Of a stretch of 64,000 nt of DNA, positions 25,745-36,424 are shown piece by piece. This DNA comes from Ignelater luminosus (Eukaryota > Arthropoda > Insecta > Coleoptera > Elateridae): positions 47,097 through 111,096 of the forward strand of contig VTPC01004656.1 of NCBI GenBank assembly GCA_011009095.1, written 5' to 3'. The position numbers were made by a program, and so were the translations under genes. The notes beneath the pieces are model-generated. The model saw nothing but the letters and a program-made list of their open reading frames with translations. It made no database searches and was not told the DNA's origin. The number at the start of each line of letters is the position of its first letter. The stretch's first letter is position 1.

Positions 25745-25865
25745 CAGTATCGGCCTGGCCCGTCCGGCTATCTGACAATTACCGGAGTTCCTTGAGATCT
25801 TGGAGGTTCTAATCCATTGGAGCCGAGGGTCCTTCCTGAATCCGGCTAAAGCCCGTGTCTAAACC
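25745..25865 (+). repeat. tRNA-derived SINE head (candidate)
   Basis: TGGCCCGTCCGG at 25756-25767 matches the RNA polymerase III A box at about 10 of 12 positions. GGTTCTAATCC at 25805-25815 matches the B box at 10 of 11. Their starts are 49 bp apart, suitable for a tRNA-like promoter. The segment is much more GC-rich than its surroundings and continues with GGAGCCGAGGGTCC, then fades into AT-rich sequence. No standard acceptor-stem pairing supports a functional tRNA, so a tRNA-derived SINE is the better reading. The 3' end is not defined. Confidence 0.5.
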
Positions 25866-26027
25866 CTTCTTATTAGTTTCGTTTTGTTTTACATCTGCAC
25901 GGTTCTGGGTATCCATCTAAAGATGACCCAAAAATATTTTTTGTTGTGAGCCCTCATGTTTATTTTATTTTGCATAGAAAAGAACTGTAACGGTTAAAAA
26001 TACAAAAATGTAATTGGAACTTGGCAA

Positions 26028-26228
26028 TACTTATGCAGGACTTGGTTCACTTCATTTGATTCAAATGCAAACAATGTTGTAAAAGAAAGGCGGTTGCTAA
26101 ACCAAATACATTTGGCAATACTCCCGATAATTTCATAATTCTGGCAAGTTTCTTACTAAAGAGACTGCCAAGTACTACCAAGTACTACTTTAAGTCCTGC
26201 CAAGATTTTGTATACACCTACTACCATT
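26028..26228. repeat. second copy of the GCCAAGTACT repeat family (right end)
   Basis: The segment ends ACTGCCAAGTACTACCAAG, then TTTAAGTCCTGCCAAGATTT, then ATACACCTACTA. This is similar in order and wording to the right end at about 11.53-11.61 kb. A related TTTGATTCAAATGCAAAC word lies upstream at about 26.06 kb; in the 11-kb copy that word is present in inverted orientation. The left border of this copy was not found. A hAT-type non-autonomous element is likely, by analogy only. Confidence 0.4.
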
Positions 26229-26807
26229 AGTAATAGATCTTTGAATTAGATCTTAAGGTGAGATGAGCAGAGCTTGATTGAAGCGGTGCAAGATCAAACA
26301 GTATAGTTAACAAGATCTGCCAAGACGCTGCAAAATCTAATACAATTGGAAGAAGTTATGGAAAGAACTGCCAAAGGAGAGCTTGGTAGTAACTACTAAA
26401 CAGTAGGAGACAATACTTGTCAGCATCACGGCAGTACCTCAAGTTCTGCAGGTATTTGACTTGAAAGTTCAATAACAATAATTTAATTTTTAAACTGAAC
26501 AGGATTCCGTTATTTCTTGGGTTACATTTTTGTAATAGTGCTTGGTATGAGATGTAAGAAAACAATTTGCTTTGAGTAGACTCTCTTACAAATACAAGGT
26601 CAGTTTCTGTTCAGTTTTCTGTTTTTTTACTTAAAGAAGAGCCTTAGATCGGTATTAGCTTCATGCTCAAAAAAGTCTAGATGCGCTACTGAAATCACCC
26701 ACTGTTAACATAATGGTTAAAAACAAACTAAGTACGACCGTTACTACCCTTGGATATGGTGTCTTAAAATTTATAAAATTCTGGTCATCATCTCGAGTAC
26801 TCGATCA

Positions 26808-27128
26808 TTGAATGGTTTATTTGCAGATTTTCTTGAAAAGTCGATTTCAATCTGTAAATCAAAACCTATTGGAATTTCTAAAAATGGAAATATCGTGAGA
26901 AACTTATTCATTAACGTTTCTTTGTGGAATTCTCAACTTACCTTATATAGAGATTACCGTCAAAAAAAGCTTAGAAAAAGTTTAGACTCGTACTTGCAAA
27001 GACAAACATCCATCGCCTTGAAGGTTAACCCTCCAAGAGTGAAATACGAAGTCACGGATCTAATGACGTCGCCGTTTCACCTAACTAATCGAACCTTTGC
27101 AAGTCCCGAATTTCCTCTAAAATTGTAA
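26808..27128 (+). CDS. hypothetical 106-codon ORF, possible terminal exon
   Basis: The product is not recognised. The frame begins MNGLFADFLEKS, is basic in the middle (RQKKLRKSLDSYLQRQ) and ends TSPFHLTNRTFASPEFPLKL before a TAA at 27126-27128. A good splice acceptor (TGGTTTATTTGCAG) lies inside the 5' part and ends at about 26825, so the true coding unit could be a terminal exon starting there rather than at the ATG. The second half is less AT-rich than the surroundings and has several CpGs, which gives mild support for coding. There is no signal peptide, membrane segment or catalytic motif. It could be a chance frame; confidence is low. Confidence 0.22.
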   Translation: MNGLFADFLEKSISICKSKPIGISKNGNIVRNLFINVSLWNSQLTLYRDYRQKKLRKSLDSYLQRQTSIALKVNPPRVKYEVTDLMTSPFHLTNRTFASPEFPLKL

Positions 27129-28735
27129 TTTTAGCAGATTCATCTAGAATGGTAAGTAAAGCTTTCTTAAAACTTTGTTGGGCTAGTGGTTAATGAAAGA
27201 AAAAAGCAAGACTGAAAAACAAAGAAAGAAAGTGATAATGATTGCTTAATGCTATTGTGTTTTACTCTTACTTCTAACAAAATCTGAAATAATTCCTTTA
27301 GTTTTAACTGTTGATTGTTCTTAATATTTCTCTCCCTATTTTTTACTAAAACTAAAAAATGCTTTTGTAATATAGAGAATTATAATGTTGCCAATAGGAA
27401 ATACAGCAGCTAAAGTAAATATTAAATTCCCTTAGCCTTAGTATTTATTTTAAATACAACATCATTTTAATGATTTTAAAATCAATCGTATAAATCTGAC
27501 ACCTAACAGGATATCATTTCAACATTTCTTGGTGAGACATAATCCTTATTTATGTCTCTAAATGGATAGTTCAAAGAAATTTACCGCAGAAAAAAGTATA
27601 AGAAGTCTTATTTATTTAAAAATTTCTTTTTTTAAAGGTTTTTATGTAATTTATCAGTATGTGGAAAAAGAACTTTTGATCTTTTATACAATGACGAATT
27701 TCTGGACAAAAAACAAAAATAATTAGTGGTTATTTGAAGAAATAATAAGAATTAAGCATTTCTGCCTAAAAAAATCGATGAATTAAATGCACTAGAATCT
27801 TTGACTCTAGAAAATAACAAGCAAGAATGTTTAGCTTTGACGGATCAGGTTTCCTGATAGTTCACCAAGTGCCTTACTTTTATAAGAACAAAGTTTTTTG
27901 TGGTGCTTAGACTGCTTATGAATTAACTCAAAGAGTCTTTGACTGAGAAAGAAGCTTGGAAATGCTTCTGCAATGATCAAAAGAAATGTCATTGGTTCCA
28001 ACTTTGCACCCTTCAATATTAATCTTTGCTTTTTGGTTGAACTGCTGGAACATTTGCTTTGTAGGTTATTGAAGACCAATGAAGAACTTAGTTGCGAAAT
28101 ATTGCAGTCAATTGCTAAAGATTTGTTTGTAAGTGTTGATGAATAGATGACAAAATTGCTTTACACCATGGGAATTCATTTCCGCACACACCAATTATGA
28201 AAGACATTACATTTTTTTTTGAGAGACGTAACTTTGCTTTATTTATTATTGCTTTATCCATTACAAAGTCTTCTTAATGAGAAAAGTTCCAGTAATGAGA
28301 ATGGTGCAAAGATTTGTACTTTCGATAGATAGTACTGAAGGTGTTTAGGAGATTTATTGAACCTACTTGGTATCAATTAAGGTAAACCAGTAAAACATAT
28401 TTTTCTAGTTTAGGATCTTATGCAGTAGAACAATGATCCAAATGCTTTTGTAGCTCGTCACATCAAAATTGATACAAGCAGATATTTTAGTTTGTCTCTT
28501 GTTTCATACTTTCACGTCTTAAGTAAATCAGTTAATACGTAAATGGCATACAAAAGGTTTTTACTTTTATTACTAGGCAGCCCTCTATATTTACATGTTT
28601 TATCAACATTAAAACCATACAATATTGCATGCGCGTATGCAATAACAAATAATAAAAACAAAATTTTAATATGTATGTGCATTATAAATACATACTCAAC
28701 TACCACAGTATAATTCAGAAACAGCACGAGCCATA
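27129..28735. other. gene-free stretch with a possible transposase ghost
   Basis: AT-rich sequence. At about 27.95-28.15 kb the plus strand can be read through stops as a Leu-rich, hAT-like helical stretch, but no diagnostic motif was found. Nothing firm can be called. Confidence 0.25.
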
Positions 28736-28845
28736 AGCGGAAGCAGCCCCGCGAACGAGTGACGTCATCAAAGAATGCACTTCCTACTCCGTCGCAAGGT
28801 CGCGCAATGCACTTTCCAGCGAGCGCGTCACAGATGGCACAAGAA
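28736..28845. promoter_or_regulatory. CpG-dense island with a CRE palindrome, candidate promoter
   Basis: Roughly 110 bp contain about a dozen CpGs against an AT-rich background. TGACGTCA, the consensus CREB/ATF site, lies at 28760-28767. A directly repeated AATGCACTT(T)CC word occurs near 28774 and 28806. A TATAAATA-like word lies upstream at about 28683. Together these resemble a compact promoter. No downstream coding exon was recognised on either strand, so the function is inferred. Confidence 0.35.
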
Positions 28846-31800
28846 TAATTCAGCTGAACAGAAACTTTTATTTATCTTCTGTTATTTTTGGTCGAAACAT
28901 TTTTGAAGCTCATTCTACTTTTGCTTGTTTGTTACACATTTAATACTTTCTTTTTGTGCATCGTATACTGATGCAGTTATGCAATGCAACTTGTTAGTAT
29001 GCCGTTTATGAAAACTCATGATATTGTTAATAATCAGTAACCGCAATCGTAAGCTTTTTTAAACATTTTTTTTTTAAATAAGTACTGTTATGGTGAGATG
29101 CCATCCAGTTGCTATCGAAGGATAAATTAGCTGCCGAATTTTCATTCATGTGTAAGAATGTAGATATAAATACGGCAGTGTTTACTGTTACAATTTTACT
29201 GACAGCTTTTGTACGTATCTCAAAAAGGATAACGATAAACAATTGCAAACATTTACGTACATCTATGCGTGACTGCCTTTCCTTGAATATAAAATGCGTT
29301 TCATTAGTGTACGGTATATACTTTAAATGTTGTTAATTTATAAAATGATCATAATAAATTGTTATAGAGATACGTTGTATGTAGTATAAATATAAACTGG
29401 CTTGCTTTTAGCAAATGCTCAAGCTTTTTTAATGGTGCATGATTAGACTATGTTTAACGATACATACTAAAAGTGTAATTTATCACAAACCTTAAATTAG
29501 ATATTTAAAAAATATTTAATAAAAGGGAAGCAACAACAAATAACAAATGATAAATGCTACCATGAAGAAAATATAAATATTCTTTTATTTATTAATAGCC
29601 AAAGGATGACATTCGCCTATTTTTTCTTTTGCTTCTCCTTAATTTTAAATCCTAATTTATTAAGTGACAAGAATATATTCTGACTATTTCGTTGTCATTG
29701 AATGAGATGATAAAAAACATTAGAAAGTTAGAAAAAAACTATGTTTTTCCTGTTTTAATAATTAACGCTTTGTAGGGGTTCATCAAACTTGATTATTTAA
29801 TAACGACTTCTACACGTTGTAAATAAGAATTGGTTATTCTTATAATAGTTACATAGTCAATCCTGCAGAAAGCGGATTCACATGCATCTCAAATAAGCAG
29901 ATGAGTATATCTTCATTTAAAGTACAAAAATACCTACAGGGTATTTCTAATCCAGTAGCAAGCAGATTAAACTGATTTTACTATATATAATGTTTATTTT
30001 ATTTCATTATTTTAAATTTGTTCATTATTCAAATCTGCTCTTTTCAGTTAGCCCTAAACTGATTTAATTATGCTTGCCTACATTGTTTATTAATTTTAAA
30101 TTAATTAATTAAATTATTTTTAATATTTCAAGCAAATATTGTTATATATTGATACCTCATTAAATTGCAAAATTTTTGAGTGAGCCAAATTGTTGTTAGT
30201 CTTTTAATAGTATCACTAAATGAAAAACTGTTGCAGATACAGATACACTTATCGTTTTGAAGTTTTCAAGAGTCGCCAGATTGTTACATACCATACATAC
30301 ATATAATATTGCATTTAACTATAAAAATCACAGGACTTGTCATTCCCGCTAGTCATGGAAAAGCGATAACAGATAACAAAGCATATACGTATTAGTGCAA
30401 CAGGTACTACTTCTGAATGTGTAATTCATGCGATAAAATCTGAACTAATCAATATTTCTACGTAATACCTCTTAGTTGCACTTAACTACATAAATCCCTT
30501 AAACCTAAACTTAAAAGTATCTAAAATTATCTCTGGCTGGCATACTTATTTTCTTTTTTTGTTTTTCATAAAACTCAATCTGATTAGTCTTACTGAAATG
30601 TTGTCGGTTACAAAAAAAGAAAGAAACTTGTTGATTTTTGACTTCTTTGTAGATATTTCACAGTAGGTTCTCACTGCCATGTGTCCATATATCTTTATTG
30701 GGCTTTAGGTGTCTATTAAGAAGATTCCAGGGTAGTACTTACTGCACGAGTTCGAAATAAAAAACGTAAAGAGTGACCAAAAGAAAACAAATAACATTTT
30801 AAAAGTTATTTAGTGACTTTAAATATAAAAATTTAATGTTTATCTCTTCAAAGATTCTTCTGGCTAAATCTATGCAATACTCCATTGAAGATCTAAAATA
30901 AGAACAAAAATCTTCAAATAATACTGCCTTTGGTTTCTCTTTAAGATGAAATGTAATTTACAGACAAAGAAGAATCACACCAGCTATTGTGTCATAATCT
31001 TGTTTTCTGACATTGCATTTCGGAAACCATAGAGCGCGGTTAAGGACGAAAACCATAATTTCTGACTAGATGTTAGATCGCATCTTTTCAGATGCTTTAA
31101 ACTTTCAGTGCAAAATGCCTTATTAATTATCTCATATAATAGGACAAATTCGTAATGATTAAGTTGCTGCAAACCATGAAAATTAAACAGCCTTGTTTAA
31201 AATAAAGTTTTTGCAAATGATTTATGGATTACTATAGAAAACAATTAATTGTATTTTATCGTTTTGGTGTTTATTTCAGATCTTTTTGTGCGTTTTTCCC
31301 ATCTTACCACGGCAACCAAACGAAACTTTGCTTTGTTTAAACCGGGCGAAAATGAGTTTTTTCATTCAATTTAAAAATCTTGGGATTCTACATTTTTTTG
31401 TTTATGATAGTTTGTCAAAATATGCAAAACTATTTTGGGTAACGTCCTTTTTTATTCTGATTTTTCTGTCGTGTCTACCTAAACCGTTTGTACTCGCATG
31501 AAAGTAACTGCCAATTGTGTTAATACCGTACAATACCTAACTTCTCTTTGAGAACTGTTTTTACTATATCTTTATCAATTTTTAAATGCTATTTGAATGT
31601 TTATTCGACAAACTTATGTATCTCAAAATCTGAAAGTCAATACATACACATTTTGTAACTTCCTAATACTTCTACTTTGGTTTCAACTAAATAAAGTTTT
31701 TTTGTCTAATAATAATTCTTTGTTTTAGATGACACTCGTTTATTACAACATCAGTTCCTTCAAAAAATAGTTTGATCAAAATGCAATCAATCGCAACAAA

Positions 31801-34795
31801 ATCAAAACTAATCTGTAAAGACAGTAACGAGTTACAACAACACCTGTTGATGTGTAAATGTGTAATGCAGTAACTAATGAGTTGCTGTTTTACTATTTCT
31901 TTTTCTTTTTAACCATTTCTTGTGTGAGATAATTCTTTCGTTGGGTATTGGTGTTTCAAAAAAATTTAACACCTTTAAAACACGCCCGAAAGTAAGTTTT
32001 TAAAAAGATTGCTAAAAAACATCAATTTTGGTTTTGAGGAGAATCGATTTTGATAAAAGCTCGCACTTCAAACTCCACATACGTGCATTTCACAACTCCC
32101 TTAAAAAATCTAAAGAGAACCAAGTGATACATATTTAAAAAATCTTTTCACAGCCGTGCAGATTTTCTGGAAATCTAAGTTTCGTGATTTTTAGGAAACT
32201 ATTTTTCATTGAAAGCAACCTCAATGGAGATACTCATTTACTTTTGTAAAAAAACCAAATTGAGTCTATAGTTACCAAAATACTGGGAAATGATAAGAAT
32301 AACAATTTTTTTGAAAATGAACTAACTTTTCAACGTTTTCCAGGGCATCGAATTGGCAAGAAAAATCATATTGAGTGACCAGCTTTGTAGGTTCTACTTG
32401 AAACAAATTTCTAATTTTGTCACATTGGATTTGATCTCATTATATCAAATCAAGAATAAATTCAAATCCGCTTGATCGGGTACTGTTGTTCATGATGTAC
32501 ATTGAGCTCATTTAACCAAAGGAAGCAAATAACAATTTTAAAACGTTATACCACAGGGTAAAATTCTACTTATGTGTTTTGCAGTGAAGAGTTACTTTCT
32601 TTTCATTCGTTTTCCATATCATCTGAGTAACAATTGCATTTTCTGTTTCGTTTTCAAAGGGTACAATACAGATTTGCAAAGAATTAATTTAAATAGTGTT
32701 GTCTTTATTATGATCCTCTTTGGTGGATATGAGACTATGAATGCCTCCTGAAATTAAAAACTGGTTTAATTCGACCATTTACTTCTTATAGTGTTTCTGT
32801 TTCGAGAATGAGTTAAAAAGATTGCGCCTCAACGGTAATATTACGTAAAATCGTAAAATTAAATACACATAAGTGTCCTTTCTATTTCTTTTTTTTAAAT
32901 AGAATTATCTACCTTTATTCCTGACCATATCTCTCGAATTCGAGCAGAAAAATTCTTTAACGTAATGGAAACGCTCAATGTCAACATTAATAAACGTTTG
33001 GAACTCTAAAATAATTCAGTAATCCTCAATAGCAGCAGCCGCGGGTATATTTTGTGATACATTAGTCAATTTATTGACAAACGAAATCATGAAGAAAACT
33101 CGGCAAGTGCTGAACAGCGTTTTTGAGCAATAAAGGAAAGAATTATAGGAAAAATTTCTTTTCTCTGCGGGGGAATTTATTGAGTTATTATTCGAATTGG
33201 TAAAAAAAAGTTTTTTGATAGAAAATTGATAAAATACATTTTTTACGTCAAATCATTCCAGAGTTGTAATTCTGGAGGTATGGTAAATTCTAAAATAATT
33301 TTAGTGGTATTGCTGTATTATAATCTACGGTTTGCTAATGCATTGTCATTCTTTAGCTGGAGTTCCTAAAAGCAGTAAAACAGAAAATAATTAAGCGAAA
33401 GTATTATTGGCGCCTACCCAGGAAATGCAGTGCTAAGAACTACTTTTCCGGTAAATTCATCAAATAAAAAGAAAAAAAGATAAATAGTTCTAGAAATGCG
33501 GTTAGATTCTGGACTGGCAGATTTATGCATGTTTCTAAAAAGAAACTACACATGTAAATATTACACTGCATAATATTTTCTAATGAACATGTGAAGATTC
33601 ACACTTAATATTTAGTAAACTAAGCTTTGGTAAAATAATTTATTAGATTAGATTTCATTTAACAAACGTGATTGGTATTAATTAAAAAGAAATTTCTTGC
33701 CAAAATGATCTAACAAGATCAACCTTAATTTAACAAAAAAAAGTAAATGGTATCCGATTAGAAGTGTTTCATTAACATCATTTAAATAATTTTGAATGAC
33801 TTTACATTTACCTTACTTGATTTTGCTAAACACTTTTTTTGTTTGTGTTATTCAAGGAGACCTACCACATTGCATTCACTTCTTAATACCTTTGGCAATG
33901 ATCTCCAGGCAGATAACCTTAAACAATTTAAAGCTGGAAGTGTTAAATGGTATGAACATAATCTTACATAATTTTCTGCTTTTTAAACAATTTCAAAAAT
34001 ATGCCCAAGGTTTTCTTTGATTTGATAAGAAGTAAGACCTGTTTAGAAACACTAATTGTAGGTTATTTTTTAAAATCTCTATAAATAACTTTAACCCTCT
34101 ACTATGCATCATATGTCTTGCAAGAGTACACAATTTAATTTTATTATACTTACAATTCTAAAAAGGAAATACAATACTAAAAAATTAGTATTCACTTGTA
34201 ACGTACGAAACCTTCATTCAGTTTTCGCACGGGAATTCTACAACTTAATCTGATTTATGATAATCCCGGATGAACACTGTTATTTAAATTTTCAAGGATG
34301 GTTTAAATAATGAAGTTAAAAGGTTTTTGGGAAAACCAAAAAAATTAAAATAATGTGTGTATTTTCTTATTCGTTGATATTCGTAGAAACTGATTCAGTT
34401 AGTTATTGGCGTTGATGTGTACATTATTATGGCCATTTCTATCGTTGTAGTGCCCACAAGTTTTTTATTTTAAAAAAATCATTCTTTTTATATGTTAGCT
34501 CGTAAAACCACAGTCTCTGAATTTATTTCTTTCCTGCATAAAATTCCTAGAAGAAAACTGAATTAACTTAATTATAGGTTAAAGAAAATTCATCAATCAT
34601 CATAGAATTCTTTCTTTAAAAGCAACACATTTGTACTTATATGTAATCACTGATTACTAATTAATCGTATCTGAATCCCATAGAACAATTTATTTCTCAC
34701 ACCCATTTCGAATTGGTCTACCACCCCACCGCGTTTGGAATACTGATGGAACTTTAGACTCCCGTAACTCTACGTCCAGTCAGCTTGCTGTGTTT
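28846..34795. other. long gene-free AT-rich stretch
   Basis: Almost 6 kb hold only short open frames. One 71-codon frame at 31286-31501 is preceded by an acceptor-like GTGTTTATTTCAG but contains no recognisable domain. No mobile-element ends were identified. Confidence 0.3.
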
Positions 34796-35020
34796 TGTCA
34801 TCATCATCTTCAGTTCATTACTTTCAACTAATCATTTTCAATCCATCAACTTCTTCAATTTCATCACTAAATCAGTCAGCCATTTATCGCCAATGCCTTC
34901 TTCAATTAACAACTTACCATCGTTCGTCATCATCACCTCCACCCCTCACCATATCACACTTTAATTGAAACATTAGTAATCATTATTAACCACCAATCAT
35001 CATCCACTTCCAATGCAGAG
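34796..35020 (+). repeat. G-depleted, CAT/ATC-rich low-complexity tract
   Basis: The plus strand is strikingly poor in G: 34801-34860 has one G against 16 C. It is rich in TCATCA, CATCAT and CAAC words. This looks like a decayed trinucleotide (ATC) repeat with a strong strand bias. There is no coding evidence. Confidence 0.5.
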
Positions 35021-35417
35021 ACCGCGTTCACCAGCACCAGCACTATCACCAATTATTTATTCAACTTTCGGACTGAAGAGAATCACAGAGCTTCTGCAAT
35101 AGTTAAAAGCTGTCTTGGAGAATGATCTTGATATCCTTAGGTAGGCTGCCTCTTAAATAAGAAAAAATTAGAAGCAAGCTAGTCTACACCATCCATACTA
35201 TCAGTGCTAAAATAAATAAAGAACGGTTAACTTGGTTGGTAATCGATTTTCTGCGCATAAGTCTGTAGTGATTCACAAGTTTCCATAGATCAGATCTGTG
35301 ATACAAATTTCCATAAAGAAGATAAACAGAAATCTTTAAGGTAAGATATTCTTACAATACAATCCTGTAAACACTAGAGTAATGAAAAAACAATCATTTA
35401 CTCTGCATTCTATTGTA

Positions 35418-36424
35418 CAGTCTACGACATTAGTAATGAGACTCGAGAATGCATGTAAACACAACACAAACTTGAAAGAACAAGGTTTCATGCCAATAAA
35501 ACAGTATCTGCGGCATTAGGCTGCAGTCTCACTGATGGAGTGCCATCCAGTGACATCCATCAACCAAAATTAGCCCACTAGCAATTTAGTACGTGCTAGT
35601 CTCACTACAGCAATCGTTGTCTAGCAGTCACCATCAAGCAGCGTGCATCAGTTCATAATTTCCAACCTGCTGGAAATTTTGGTGGTTGCTCGACGGTGAT
35701 GGTCAGCTTAGCACACGCGTAAATTACCACAGCTCGCCCTACTTTGTTCATTTCTCCTTTTTCCTTGTTTTATACTTGCTTGTTTGCTTGCGTAGTTATA
35801 GCACGTGGGTTTTTATAGGTTACAAGTCTGTGACTTTTTTGTTGGAAATAATTTAAAAAATGTTGAATGATTGATTTGATTTGAAATTGATTTATTAATC
35901 AGTTTAGTACGAGAAAGGCGCGAATTGTAGGGCCAGAGCACTGCTGGAAGTTTTAGAAAGCTTACATAATAAATTACACTAAATCAAACACATGAATAAA
36001 ATGTATCTTTTATTTGTAATTACAATAATTCTAAATCTTATTCTATGCGTTATCATTTGATTTTATCCTTGCATCCTGCAATTCTACTGCACCTACTCCA
36101 AAAAAATAAATATTTTAAAAGTTAATCAAGTTACTGATTTTCACAAGTAAAGTTACAGAAAAGCAAGGTTAGGTTAATGTAAACAACACCAAAATGTCAG
36201 ATCATAAATCTTAAATAAAAGAGGTGGGAAATTTGAAATTCTGCTTTATACCGCTGTATGCAGTGAGACTGAACTACAATATTTTAGTCGGTGGTTATTG
36301 ATGGTAGTATTTGCAGTGAGATTGCGGCCTTATCGATCTGTTTTATTGGCATGAAACCTTATTCTTCTAAGTTTGTGTTGTGTTTACATGTATTCTTGAG
36401 TCTCATTACTAATGTCGCAGGCTG
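35418..36424. mobile_element. palindromic MITE interrupted by a second MITE
   Basis: Two 87-bp arms (35418-35504 and 36338-36424) are inverted copies with 7 mismatches, about 92% identity, and begin CAG(T/C)CT(A/G)CGACATTAG. TA lies just outside each arm (35416-35417 and 36425-36426), as in pogo/Tc1-type MITEs. If the 811-bp insertion and one TTA are removed, the host element is a nearly perfect hairpin of about 193 bp with a loop of about 19 bp. Such snap-back MITEs are non-coding and mobilised in trans. Confidence 0.85.
35519..36329. mobile_element. Harbinger-type MITE, 811 bp, nested
   Basis: The ends are GGCTGCAGTCTCACTG and, read inward from the right, GGCCGCAATCTCACTG. TTA flanks both sides exactly (35516-35518 and 36330-36332), the 3-bp target duplication typical of PIF/Harbinger. 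An AGTCTCACT(A/G)CA word recurs subterminally near 35600 and, inverted, near 36260, which may be a transposase-binding repeat. No open frame of note lies inside. It inserted into the loop of the older palindromic MITE. Confidence 0.85.

Noticed and set aside
27831-28150. Possible hAT transposase ghost on the plus strand
   Set aside because: Helical, stop-broken reading without the hAT dimerisation or catalytic motifs; too weak to annotate.
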